A stretch of DNA of 38,152 nucleotides, taken from Hyphomicrobium_A sp963776675 (GTDB lineage Bacteria > Pseudomonadota > Alphaproteobacteria > Rhizobiales > Hyphomicrobiaceae). Each line of letters opens with the position of its first letter. Positions within the stretch are counted from its first letter, which is position 1. Shown in pieces: positions 24,243 through 33,051 of the stretch. The stretch is taken from positions 1-38,152 of the forward strand of contig CAVZNR010000005.1 of NCBI GenBank assembly GCA_963776675.1, in the 5' to 3' direction. The notes below the pieces were generated by a model, which saw only the letters and a list, made by a program, of their open reading frames with translations, did no database searches and had not been told where the DNA came from. The translations under genes were made by a program, and so were the position numbers.

Positions 24243-26474
24243 TCACCATTGCAGCACGAGATCCCTAATGCCGGACCACGCTATCTCTTTGACGTTCGAT
24301 CCCGGCAGCAGCACAAATTTCAATTTGGGCACATCGTCGAGATGGGCATCGCACACCATCTCCTGGAACACATCGTTGTTGATATATGCAAAGCGAATGC
24401 TCTTGGCGGCGCCAGCCTTGTCGACGACCGTCACCTTGCGAAGCCTGAGCGCGCCGCTCTTGAAGCCGTCGAACATGTCCTGGCCGCCCGACGCTGCGCA
24501 GCCCCGCATCAGGGCCTCGTAGGGAAGCGGCGTATCGGGATCCAGACGCCCATAGAGGAGGGGCTTTTCGGCATCCGTCAGCTCGATCACGTCGTGGCGA
24601 ACGCTGATGGCCTTGAAGGGATTGAGCACGCCCGACGATTGAACCGCGTCCGCGAGCTGCGGATCATAGTCGACGCTGGCAAGCAGCCGGTTCTTGATCG
24701 CCAGCGCTCCCTTGAAGCCCAGCGACTTGATGAGCGAAGAAACGAAGGTGACGAGCGGTGCGGAAATGGAGGTCCCCGTCGCGCCGCGTATCTTGCCCTC
24801 CGCCTCGCGTGCCAGAACCGAGCATCCCGGCGCCAGCAAATCCACGTAGTCCTTGGAAAAGTTCGAGAACTTGGCAAGCTTGCCGCGGAGATCCGAAGCG
24901 CCGACTGTCACCACGTGGTGACGCTCGCCGCCCACCCTGCCTCCAAGCTGGGCAGGATAGATACTCTTGAAATTCAGGTTGTAACCCTGCCCGGCATCGT
25001 TCTGTCCCGCCGCGACGACGAACAGCACGTCGGAGTATTTGTGCACCGCTGAGGCAAAAACGACGGGAGCGTGAAACGTCTTGAAGCTCATGTTCACGAT
25101 GTCGACTTTTCGCGAAAGGCCAAGATAGTCGACCATGCTCGATATGAACTTCGGCTCGAGCCGCACCTTGAGGAACTGCATCTCCTTCTTGGTTGAATAA
25201 TTGAACGGGATGATCTTGATCGGCGTGATCGCATCGTTGGCTTCGAGCTTGATGTAGTCGGGCCCGCCGAGCACGAGCGAGGCAACCTGCGTCCCATGCG
25301 ACCGATCGTCGATGGCAAGCAGATGCGATGGATACATCTGCCCGTCCTCGTCGATGCTGGTGCCAAAGACATCATTCCAGTGGGAATTGCCGTCACGGTC
25401 TCCTGGAGGTGCGGGGCTCTCCCCCGAATTGCGGGCGAAGAATTTCTCGAGGAACATGTCGTCGAACGGCTGGGTCTTGGTACCAAGCCCCGTATCCAGG
25501 ACGCCGACCACGACTTGGTCGACGCTCGCGCCCTGCCCCAGCTCCTTCGTCTCTTCGTCGTAGCGCTCTTTCAATTTGAGCGGGTCGAACGGCTCGACGC
25601 CGACTTCATTCAGGCAATTGTCGCCGATCTGCAGATTGTCCAGCGTCTGCTTTTCCAGGCTGGTTGGCACCATGAGCTCGTGCGGCGGCTCGTCGTCGAT
25701 GGGAGTAAGCGGGGCTTCCATGATGTTGCGCGGATCGGGCCCGGCGCGCTGAACCGGGTTCCATGTGAAGGGCTCCTCGATGCTGTCGGCAAGAGCTGCG
25801 CGGGCACTGGGATCGAGGTTTCCAGATATCGATTGGAGGACGTCCTGCTCGCTTCCGTCGCGCGTCTTGAACAGGCGCGATTCCGTGACGCCGGGGACCA
25901 TCACCGCGCTCCCGGGCTTCAACTCCGCTGCTTTCACTTCGGGCAGCGCGACATGACCGGATGGCAGGCTCTTGGGATCGAACGCCCACTTATTCTTGGC
26001 GTAGGCTTCGATCAGCTTGTCGTCGCTCACCGCGCCGTTCCACTTCCACATCAGGTCCGGCAAGGTATCGCCCTCCCCGGCAATCAGAACCTGATCGCGT
26101 GCCGGCGCCAGGCAGAACGGCACTTCGACGGAATTGCCCGCCGGGATTTTCTGCTTCGGGTCGGTAATGCCGTTGAGCGTCAGGAATGTCTTGAGAAGAG
26201 CCTCGTTCTTGGTGCCGCACACGTCTTCAAAAATCTTCTGAGCATCGTGGTCGTTATCCTTCACCGTATGCCAGATCGAGCGTCCTTCTTTGGCAAGCTT
26301 GGTCCGCGCCCATACCGGAAGCGTGTCGGTCTCGGTGATGTAGATGCCGCTGGACTTTGCGTCATGCGCCCAGGCCGCCGCTTGCCAAATGACAAGACCG
26401 CCGACGAGGACGGCGAGGCGCTTAAGCGCCAAACGTGAGGACCTCGATAGAGTGGCAAGTGCCATGCCCGCCAT
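24243..26474 (-). CDS. Secreted subtilisin-like (S8) serine protease
   Basis: 743 aa. An N-terminal hydrophobic segment (RLAVLVGGLVIWQAAAWA) exports it. Two LysM-like stretches follow (about 68-121 with IPAGNSVEVPFC, and about 129-195), then a linker and the S8 catalytic domain: Asp327 in GVLDTGLG, His393 in RSHGTQVAS, oxyanion Asn492 in AAGQND and Ser569 in GTSISAP, all present. A C-terminal region of about 130 aa has no recognised family. ATG 26474 is chosen; a TTG at 26510, overlapping the stop of the preceding protease gene, is possible. The two proteases are in one transcript, so a cascade or zymogen activation is possible. Confidence 0.88.
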   Translation of the reverse strand: MAGMALATLSRSSRLALKRLAVLVGGLVIWQAAAWAHDAKSSGIYITETDTLPVWARTKLAKEGRSIWHTVKDNDHDAQKIFEDVCGTKNEALLKTFLTLNGITDPKQKIPAGNSVEVPFCLAPARDQVLIAGEGDTLPDLMWKWNGAVSDDKLIEAYAKNKWAFDPKSLPSGHVALPEVKAAELKPGSAVMVPGVTESRLFKTRDGSEQDVLQSISGNLDPSARAALADSIEEPFTWNPVQRAGPDPRNIMEAPLTPIDDEPPHELMVPTSLEKQTLDNLQIGDNCLNEVGVEPFDPLKLKERYDEETKELGQGASVDQVVVGVLDTGLGTKTQPFDDMFLEKFFARNSGESPAPPGDRDGNSHWNDVFGTSIDEDGQMYPSHLLAIDDRSHGTQVASLVLGGPDYIKLEANDAITPIKIIPFNYSTKKEMQFLKVRLEPKFISSMVDYLGLSRKVDIVNMSFKTFHAPVVFASAVHKYSDVLFVVAAGQNDAGQGYNLNFKSIYPAQLGGRVGGERHHVVTVGASDLRGKLAKFSNFSKDYVDLLAPGCSVLAREAEGKIRGATGTSISAPLVTFVSSLIKSLGFKGALAIKNRLLASVDYDPQLADAVQSSGVLNPFKAISVRHDVIELTDAEKPLLYGRLDPDTPLPYEALMRGCAASGGQDMFDGFKSGALRLRKVTVVDKAGAAKSIRFAYINNDVFQEMVCDAHLDDVPKLKFVLLPGSNVKEIAWSGIRDLVLQW

Positions 26475-26506
26475 ATCACTCACTTTGATTGCAAATTTTT
26501 GAGCTC

Positions 26507-27436
26507 TCAAAAATTCGAGCTTGCGCCTTTAATGGCCTTAAACGTGACGCCAGCATTGCCCGTGAACGGACTTCCGCCGTTCGTGTGCACTCCAATCAAA
26601 CTTCCGTCCTTGTCACGGATGCCGGATCCTGACGTTCCGCCGAGCGTATCGACGTCCTTGTAGTAGACGGTCGGGCCTGCAACGTCGCCGACGGTCCCCG
26701 CTTCGACCTTCTTGGGCATGCCGTCGGGATGCTGGAAGACAGCGGCCGTCTCGCCGACGACCGGGTTTCGATCGGAGACCGCCGCGATTTTATAAGTGTC
26801 GCCCGGCAGCTTGCCCCTGTCATTGGGACCGATCTCGATCAGCGCGTAGTCGAGATTTCCCGATCTTTCGAAACCGTACTCGATGAGCCGGACGACCGGA
26901 TACACGTCGGGAGCGCGAATTGCCCCCGTCACGCCGTTGACCTGAAACTTGAAGTTCACGGTCTGCAACGTGACCAGCACCTCCGGCTTCGCAAACACCG
27001 GTCCGTTGCTTCCCACCTTGTGCGGCGTAACCCACCCGCCGCCGAAGTCCTGATGAATTTGGACGCAGTGGGCAGCGGTGAGCATGCGGTTCTTGGTGAC
27101 CAGCGTCCCGGTGCACCATTCGTAGCCGCCAACATTGCCGGGGGCATGATCGGGCAAGCGAGCCTCGATCTCGCTTTGCGGCAACCAGCGCAGTAGTGCC
27201 GTGCTGTCCTCGAGATCGGTGACGAATTTTTTGGGAACCCCGAGCGTGCCGTCGTACTTCTCGACGTCCTGAAAGGTGGAATCGTCGCCACACAGTGTCT
27301 CCGGATCAGCGGTTCCCGGAGGAAACGGCAGTGACGGATAGGGCGGAACGTCATGACTGACGTCGTCGGCCAAGACGCTAACCGGCAAGATCATGACGGC
27401 TAGAGCGAGCACGGCTCGAAACGAAGACATGAACAT
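26507..27436 (-). CDS. Secreted trypsin-like (S1/V8-type) serine protease
   Basis: 309 aa with signal peptide (AVLALAVMILPVSVLA). The triad is intact: His123 in LTAAHC, Asp196 in NLDYALIEI and Ser269 in GGTSGSG. WCTGTLVTKN before the His and SLIGVHTNGG near the end fit the glutamyl-endopeptidase/V8-like group. ATG 27436 follows GGAGAGA by 4 nt; the TTG at 27448 would hide it. The stop is at 26507-26509, just ahead of the S8 gene. Target unknown; a periplasmic or extracellular role is inferred from the signal peptide. Confidence 0.88.
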   Translation of the reverse strand: MFMSSFRAVLALAVMILPVSVLADDVSHDVPPYPSLPFPPGTADPETLCGDDSTFQDVEKYDGTLGVPKKFVTDLEDSTALLRWLPQSEIEARLPDHAPGNVGGYEWCTGTLVTKNRMLTAAHCVQIHQDFGGGWVTPHKVGSNGPVFAKPEVLVTLQTVNFKFQVNGVTGAIRAPDVYPVVRLIEYGFERSGNLDYALIEIGPNDRGKLPGDTYKIAAVSDRNPVVGETAAVFQHPDGMPKKVEAGTVGDVAGPTVYYKDVDTLGGTSGSGIRDKDGSLIGVHTNGGSPFTGNAGVTFKAIKGASSNF

Positions 27437-27766
27437 GGCTCTCTCCAAAATGGCTTTCGCAGAAGCAAAATATTTTGGGCTTCAGTCCGCCATTTTTTCG
27501 ATGGCGGATCTGGAGCCGTTTCGTTGCGTTGTCGTCTAAGAGGTCTGATACTATCCAAACTATGGCGGCGGCCGCAAGCCGAGGACCACCCCTGGCCAAG
27601 CCGGCATCGGTGCCCTGATTGGCAATTTGCGACTGGTGCTAAAGGCTTCGGCGTACGTTGTTGAGCCAGCTGCTGAATTCAGCGAGCGGCGCCTCGTTGT
27701 CGGCTGTCGGGAGAGGAGAACGCTGCTTATGGCGCTTCCGACGCCGCGGACGAGAGGGTCTGATAC
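27437..27766. other. Intergenic region between dapD and the protease pair
   Basis: 330 nt without a credible gene. It contains the perfect inverted repeat TCCGCCAT-TTTTTCG-ATGGCGGA (27486-27508), about 50 nt upstream of the S1 protease start, and a 10-bp direct repeat GGTCTGATAC near 27542 and again ending at 27766, next to the dapD stop. A promoter for the proteases must lie here; no confident -35/-10 pair was found. Confidence 0.5.
27486..27508. promoter_or_regulatory. Inverted repeat upstream of the protease operon
   Basis: TCCGCCAT and ATGGCGGA, 8-bp perfect arms with a 7-nt spacer rich in T. It may be an operator, an RNA hairpin in the leader, or a dapD terminator. Confidence 0.4.
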
Positions 27767-28621
27767 CTACGTTCTGAGTAGCTCGTTGATGCTCGTCTTG
27801 GAGCGCGTCTTTTCGTCGACGCGCTTGACGATCACCGCGCAGTAGAGGTTCGGGCCTGGAGAACCATCGGGTAGCGGCTTGCCCGCCATCGAGCCCGACA
27901 CCACGACCGAGTACGGCGGCACCTTGCCGAAGTGCTTCTCGCCGGTTGCGCGATCGATGATGGTGGTGGAGGCGCCGAGGTAGACGCCCATCGACAAGAC
28001 CGAGCCCTCGCCGACCATCACGCCCTCGGCCACCTCGGCGCGCGCGCCGATAAAGCAGTTGTCCTCGATGATGACGGGGCCGGCCTGCAAGGGCTCGAGC
28101 ACGCCGCCGATGCCGGCGCCGCCGGAGATGTGGCAGTTCTTGCCGATCTGCGCGCAAGAGCCGACGGTCGCCCAGGTGTCGACCATGGTGCCGCTGTCGA
28201 CGTAGGCACCCAGATTCACGAACGACGGCATCAGCACGACGTCAGGGGCGATATAGGCGGAGCGGCGCACGATGGCGCCCGGCACGGCGCGGAAGCCGGC
28301 GCGGCGATAGTCGTCCGGCGTCATGCCGGCGAACTTGGAGGGCACCTTGTCCCACCAGGTGGCGCCACCCGGCGCGCCCGAGATGGCCGTCATGTCGTTC
28401 AAGCGGAACGACAGCAGCACCGCCTTCTTGATCCACTGGTTGACCGTCCAACCTTGCGCGCCCTTCTCAGCGACGCGGATCTCGCCCTGGCCTAAGAGCT
28501 CGAGGGTCGCCTCGACGGTGTCGCGGATCACGCCGGTCGTCCCCGGATTGATGCCTTGACGCTCCTCCCACACCGTGTCGATGGCGGTCTGTAGCTCGGG
28601 GATGTTCGAGTTGGCGGGCAT
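27767..28621 (-). CDS. dapD: Tetrahydrodipicolinate N-succinyltransferase, copy 1 (intact)
   Basis: Acylates tetrahydrodipicolinate with succinyl-CoA, the step that opens the DAP branch completed by DapE. 284 aa, full length, with the left-handed beta-helix hexapeptide repeats (AGPVIIEDNCFIGARAEV region) and the conserved ending VDEKTRSKTSINELLRT. It is the only complete dapD in the window. The crossover core GTCGACGCGCT lies at 27815-27825, inside the gene's last 20 codons. To its left are the protease cassette and two broken dapD ends. Confidence 0.95.
   Translation of the reverse strand: MPANSNIPELQTAIDTVWEERQGINPGTTGVIRDTVEATLELLGQGEIRVAEKGAQGWTVNQWIKKAVLLSFRLNDMTAISGAPGGATWWDKVPSKFAGMTPDDYRRAGFRAVPGAIVRRSAYIAPDVVLMPSFVNLGAYVDSGTMVDTWATVGSCAQIGKNCHISGGAGIGGVLEPLQAGPVIIEDNCFIGARAEVAEGVMVGEGSVLSMGVYLGASTTIIDRATGEKHFGKVPPYSVVVSGSMAGKPLPDGSPGPNLYCAVIVKRVDEKTRSKTSINELLRT
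27815..27825. other. Crossover core site A (in intact dapD)
   Basis: GTCGACGCGCT, coding for the R-V-D stretch near the DapD C-terminus. The same 11-mer marks the break points at 23652 (fragment C) and 33052 (duplication junction). Confidence 0.7.
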
Positions 28622-28805
28622 TTTCGGCCGTGTCCTATGTTCTCAAGTTGTCTGTGCTGGCGGCCTTTTGGCCCGGGCGGCGGGGGGTGTCAATCGGCCG
28701 CGAAAGTTACATCTGTCGGTTCAATTGGATACGCGCCGTTAAACTCCGATAGCCATACTTGCAAGTCTTAGGGGATGAGCTCGAGTTGGTAGGAAAGGTT
28801 GCGTT

Positions 28806-29282
28806 GTGTTGCAAGGTGAGAGAGTTGCCGTGGTCACGCAGGGACCATGGCTCGGCCGCGACGGTTTCGTTGCTGAGACGGCGGTCCAGTTCGACAGGGT
28901 CAATGCTTCGATCGCGCGGCTGGAGCGCGAGGCGGACAAGGCCAGACAAACCATCGCCGAGATGGCCGAGGAGACGAACCGGGCGCGCCGGTTCCAGGCC
29001 TTCGAGGAGACCTTAAAGAATTCCCGCGAGTACAAGCTCACGGACATGCAGCGCGGGTTCCGCGATCTCAAGGCCCGCCTCGACGCCATCGAGGGCGAGA
29101 AGAGCACCTTCGTCGGGCTGAGCTACAAGTCGTTCGAGGCGATCGACAAGAAGCTTTGCGAGCTGTCGGCATTGCAGGCGCAGCTGGAGCGGTCGGAGCA
29201 GGCCGTTCGACGCAACGCAATCCTCGTCGGCGCCGCGGCCCTGCTGGCCGTCGTCGTCATCAGCGCGCAGCTCCTCGCCTAG
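28806..29282 (+). CDS. Coiled-coil protein with C-terminal membrane anchor, copy 1
   Basis: 158 aa. Long charged helix/coiled coil (RVNASIARLEREADKARQTI onward, about 30-125), then AILVGAAALLAVVVISAQLL as a single C-terminal span. GTG start at 28806 with AGGAAAGG upstream. Divergent from dapD, convergent to tlpA; the two stops share CTAG (29279-29282). Family not recognised. Copy 2 is identical in nucleotide sequence as far as I compared. Confidence 0.7.
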   Translation: MLQGERVAVVTQGPWLGRDGFVAETAVQFDRVNASIARLEREADKARQTIAEMAEETNRARRFQAFEETLKNSREYKLTDMQRGFRDLKARLDAIEGEKSTFVGLSYKSFEAIDKKLCELSALQAQLERSEQAVRRNAILVGAAALLAVVVISAQLLA

Positions 29283-29905
29283 AGATAGGATTCGATCAGG
29301 CGCCTCGCCTCCGGGCCGTCCCATGCGGCCGGACCGATGAGGCGCCCGATCTCGCGGCCTTGGGCGTTGATCAGGATCGTGGTCGGCATGCCGATCACCT
29401 TGAGCTCGGTGCCGACGCGGGCGGTCGGGTCGGCATAAAGCGCGAGCCCCTCGATCTTGTTGTCCTTTAGGAACTTGCGCGCGCCGTCGAGGCCGGCCTT
29501 GTCCACCGCCAGCGCCACCACCTGGAACTTGTCGGAGCCGAGCTCCTTTTGGAGCCGCGCCAGCGCCGGCATCTCCTCGCGGCAGGGTGCGCACCACGTG
29601 GCCCACAGGTTCAGGAGCACGACCTTGCCGGCGAAGCTGGACAGGCTCACCTCCTCGCCCTTGCCGTCGAGGAAGCGGACGTCGGCCAGCTCGGTCGGCG
29701 ACTTCTTCATCACGAAGGTGGTCATGGCCCCGGTGAGCAGAGGATTGACGCCGGGCCGATGCGATCTTTCCGAGCGAGTATCGTTGTCAGGGCTGGCCAC
29801 CATGACGTATACCGCGCCGAAGGCGGCCAGCGCGGCGAGGGCCGCCAGCCAGACGTACACGGCCAGCGGCTTGGCGCCCTTCGCCTTCGATGTCTTTTCG
29901 CTCAT
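29279..29905 (-). CDS. tlpA: TlpA-like thiol:disulfide oxidoreductase, copy 1
   Basis: 208 aa, membrane-anchored (PLAVYVWLAALAALAAFGAVYV) with a periplasmic thioredoxin domain. The active site is NLWATWCAPCREEMP (WCAPC), with the cis-Pro in GMPTT. TlpA of Bradyrhizobium supports cytochrome oxidase assembly; the same is plausible here but not shown. Start ATG 29905, 45 nt from the divergent argH start. Copy 2 differs at three residues or so (G/A, D/N and L/I). Confidence 0.88.
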   Translation of the reverse strand: MSEKTSKAKGAKPLAVYVWLAALAALAAFGAVYVMVASPDNDTRSERSHRPGVNPLLTGAMTTFVMKKSPTELADVRFLDGKGEEVSLSSFAGKVVLLNLWATWCAPCREEMPALARLQKELGSDKFQVVALAVDKAGLDGARKFLKDNKIEGLALYADPTARVGTELKVIGMPTTILINAQGREIGRLIGPAAWDGPEARRLIESYL

Positions 29906-29950
29906 GGTCTACCTTTCGCCGAGACCGGCCCGCCGACGGAGCACGATCCC

Positions 29951-31360
29951 GTGACCGACAAGCCTGTGAACCGCATGTGGGGCGGCCGTTTCGCGGCCTC
30001 GCCTGCGGAAATCATGGAGGAGATAAACGCCTCCATCGGCTTCGACAAGCGGCTGGCCCCTCAGGACATTCGCGCTTCGAAGGCGCACGCGGCCATGCTG
30101 GCGGCGCAAGGTATCATAACGAAGGCCGATGCCCGCGAGATCGCCAAGGGGCTCGATTCCGTGCTGGCCCGCATCGAGAGCGGCGGCATGGACTTCGAGC
30201 GCGCGCTCGAGGACGTTCACATGAACGTCGAAAGCCGCCTGAAGGAGCTGATCGGTACGCCGGCGGGGCGGCTGCACACCGCGCGCTCGCGCAACGATCA
30301 GGTGGCGACCGACTTCAAGCTCTACGTGCGCGATCAGCTCGACGCGCTCGATGCAGCGCTGCAGCGGCTGCAAATGGCGTTCGTCACCAAGGCCGAGGCG
30401 CATGCCGGCACCGTCATGCCGGGCTTCACGCATTTGCAGCCGGCGCAGCCGGTGACCTTCGGCCATCATCTCATGGCCTACGTCGAGATGCTGGGGCGCG
30501 ACCGCGGCCGCTTCGCCGATGCACGTGCGCGGCTCAACGAATGCCCGCTGGGTGCGGCAGCGCTCGCCGGCACGTCGTTCCCCATCGACCGCGATATGAC
30601 GGCGGAGGCCTTGGACTTCGACCGGCCGGCGGCCAACTCGCTCGACGCCGTCTCCGACCGCGACTTCGTGCTGGAGACGCTCAGCTCCGCGTCGATCGCG
30701 GCCATGCACCTGTCGCGCTTTGCCGAGGAGATCGTGCTGTGGTCGACGCCGCAGTTCGGCTTCATCAAGCTGTCGGACAAGTTCACGACCGGCTCCTCGA
30801 TCATGCCGCAGAAGCGCAACCCGGATGCCGCCGAGCTGACGCGCGCCAAGGTCGGGCGCATCGCCGGCGCCTTCCAGAGCCTCATCGTGGTCATGAAGGG
30901 GCTGCCGCTCGCCTATTCCAAGGACATGCAGGAGGACAAGGAGGTCGCGTTCGACGCCCTCGACAGCCTCGCGCTGGCGATCGCCGCCATGACCGGCATG
31001 GTGGAGGACATGGAGCCGGCGCCCGAGCGCATGCGGGCCGCGGCCGGCGGCGGCTACTCGACGGCCACGGATCTCGCCGACTGGCTGGTCCGGGTGCTGA
31101 AAATGCCGTTCCGCGACGCCCACCACGTCACGGGCCGCATCGTGCAGGCGGCGGAAAAGCAAAATTTGCCGTTGGATAAGCTGCCCCTGGAGGCCATGCG
31201 GGGCGTCGAGCCGCGCATAACCGCCGACGTTTTCTCGGTTTTGAGCCCGGAAAAGTCGGTTTCGAGCCGAACCAGCTATGGGGGAACCGCGCCACAGAAC
31301 GTGCTCAAAATGGCCCGTGCCTGGCGGAAGCGGTTGGAAAAGGGCTCCCGTAAGGGCTAG
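29951..31360 (+). CDS. argH: Argininosuccinate lyase, copy 1
   Basis: Last step of arginine synthesis, splitting argininosuccinate to arginine and fumarate. 469 aa with MWGGRF at the N-terminus, the HTARSRNDQVATD motif, PGFTHLQPAQP and the signature GSSIMPQKRNPD. GTG 29951 keeps the usual lead before NRMWGG. Intact. Copy 2 at 35187 differs at about two dozen bases, nearly all third positions, and three residues or so. The lipoprotein gene follows. Confidence 0.95.
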   Translation: MTDKPVNRMWGGRFAASPAEIMEEINASIGFDKRLAPQDIRASKAHAAMLAAQGIITKADAREIAKGLDSVLARIESGGMDFERALEDVHMNVESRLKELIGTPAGRLHTARSRNDQVATDFKLYVRDQLDALDAALQRLQMAFVTKAEAHAGTVMPGFTHLQPAQPVTFGHHLMAYVEMLGRDRGRFADARARLNECPLGAAALAGTSFPIDRDMTAEALDFDRPAANSLDAVSDRDFVLETLSSASIAAMHLSRFAEEIVLWSTPQFGFIKLSDKFTTGSSIMPQKRNPDAAELTRAKVGRIAGAFQSLIVVMKGLPLAYSKDMQEDKEVAFDALDSLALAIAAMTGMVEDMEPAPERMRAAAGGGYSTATDLADWLVRVLKMPFRDAHHVTGRIVQAAEKQNLPLDKLPLEAMRGVEPRITADVFSVLSPEKSVSSRTSYGGTAPQNVLKMARAWRKRLEKGSRKG

Positions 31361-31465
31361 AAGAGACCTGTTGGCTTGGCGCCCGCCCTGCCCGGTTGGA
31401 GCGGGGTGGTGGCGCCGTGGAGTGCGGGCGTGTCCCCGCATCCGTTAGATCGGTCGGTCGAGGAT

Positions 31466-31686
31466 ATGTTGGTAAGCTTGACACCGAGGAGCATCGGCGC
31501 GGGTCTCGTGATCGCCGGCCTGTGTCTGGGATTGGGCGCCTGCGGCGTGCGCGGCTCGCTCGATCCGCCGCCGTCGGCCAAGGCCGCCGGGACCGCCAAA
31601 TCGGCCCAGGCCGCCGGCACCAGCCCAATTCCGCGGCTCCGCCCAAGCCGCACGAGGGCTTCATCCTCGATCCGCTGCTGCGCTAG
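31466..31686 (+). pseudogene. Small lipoprotein (LptM-like), copy 1, frameshifted
   Basis: Starts MLVSLTPRSIGAGLVIAG with lipobox LGAC, as in copy 2. One C is missing at GGCACC-AGCCC compared with GGCACCCAGCCC in copy 2, so the tail HEGFILDPLLR is out of frame. This Ala/Pro-rich small lipoprotein, conserved between argH and lysA, resembles the LptM/YifL group. The lost base lies at the edge of the indel-rich zone around the duplication junction. Confidence 0.65.
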
Positions 31687-31719
31687 CGCGAAATCGTCCG
31701 AGGCCTGCTAGAAGCCCCC

Positions 31720-32978
31720 ATGCATCACTTTCGCTACAAGGCGGGGTCCTCCACGCCGAGGACGTGAGCCTTGCCCAGATCGCGGCCGAGGTCGGCACGC
31801 CGTTCTATTGCTATTCGACCGCGACGCTGGAGCGCCACTACCGGGTGCTGGCCGACGCCTTCGCCGGCCAGGACGCGCTGATCTGCTACGCCATGAAGGC
31901 GAACTCCAACCAGGCCGTGCTGGCGACGCTCGCCCGCCTCGGCGCCGGCATGGACGTCGTCTCCGAGGGCGAATTGCGCCGCGCGCTTGCCGCCGGCGTG
32001 CCGGCAGCCAAGATCATCTTCGCCGGCGTCGGCAAGACGCGCGACGAGATCGCCTTCGCGCTGCAGCAGGACATCCTCGGCTTCAACGTCGAAAGCGAGC
32101 CGGAGCTGGAGGTGCTGAGCGAGGCGGCGACGCGCGGGCGACCGCGCGGATCGCGATGCGCGTCAATCCCGATGTCGACGCCAAGACGCACGCGAAGATC
32201 TCGACCGGCAAGGCCGAGAACAAGTTCGGCATCCCCTTCGACAGGCCCGGCGCCTCTACGCCGAGGCGCGCACGCTGCCGGGCATCGAGGTGACCGGCAT
32301 CCACATGCACATCGGCAGCCAGATCACCGACCTTGAGCCGTTCCGCAATGCGTTCGTGCTGATGCGCGAGCTGGCGCGGCGCTGCCGCGACGGGCACAAG
32401 ATCGACCCATCTCGATCTCGGCGGCGGGCTGGGCGTGCCCTACGTCTCCGACGGCGACGACGGCCGCCGCCGCCGGCGGACTATGCCGCGGTCGTCAAGA
32501 GACGCTGGGCGAACTCGGCCTGAAGCTGATCCTGGAGCCGGGCCGCATGATCGTCGGCAACGCCGGCATCCTCGTCGCCCGCGTGCTCTACTCCAAGGGG
32601 GCGCGACAAGACCTTCACCATCGTCGACGCGGCCATGAACGACCTGATCCGGCCGACGCTCTACGAGGCCCACCACGAGATCTGGCCGGTCGCGCAGGCC
32701 AAGCGGCGCCGAGCCGCCCGTCGTGCAGGACGTCGTCGGCCCGGTCTGCGAGACGGGCGACTACCTGGCGCAGGAGCGCGACCTGCCGCCGTTCGCCGCC
32801 GGCGATCTGCTCGCCGTCATGACGGCGGGCGCCTACGGCGCGGTGATGTCGTCGACCTACAATTCGCGGCTTCTCGTGCCCGAGGTGCTGGTCCGGTGGC
32901 GATTTTGCGGTCGTAAGGCCGCGCCCGACCTACGAGGAGCTGATCGGCCTCGACCGGATGCCCGACTGGCTGGCCTGA
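31720..32978 (+). pseudogene. lysA: Diaminopimelate decarboxylase, copy 1, multiple frameshifts
   Basis: Homologous over its whole length to the intact lysA at 36953, but the frame changes several times. A base is lost at codon 7 (AAGGCGGGG vs AGAGGCGGGG). Further indels fall near 32135, 32245, 32385, 32405, 32465, 32500, 32600, 32710 and 32895. The PLP segment CYAMKANSNQ and the ending RMPDWLA with its stop are still readable in pieces. As written it cannot make an active enzyme. Confidence 0.85.
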
Positions 32979-32980
32979 AC

Positions 32981-32996
32981 CGCCACCCGGGTGGCG
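32981..32996 (+). terminator. Hairpin after lysA copy 1
   Basis: CGCCACCC-GGGTGGCG, perfect self-complementary 16-mer, 2 nt after the lysA stop. No T run follows, so it is a weak terminator candidate. Confidence 0.35.
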
Positions 32997-33051
32997 ACGG
33001 TGCGGCCCCCTCTAGGTCCGTGCTAGGCTTGCCTTCATGGACAATCCTCCA

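Larger units (their letters stand above)
27815..33051. repeat. Tandem duplication, copy 1
   Basis: Unit of 5237 nt from the core GTCGACGCGCT in dapD to the same core after lysA. Gene positions in copy 2 are shifted by 5236-5237 nt. Content: dapD, coiled-coil protein, tlpA, argH, small lipoprotein, lysA. Identity falls from nearly 100% at the dapD/coiled-coil side to clearly lower in lysA. Confidence 0.9.

Noticed and set aside
29549..29950. Upstream extension of argH through tlpA
   Set aside because: It is antisense to tlpA; ArgH begins just before NRMWGG at GTG 29951.
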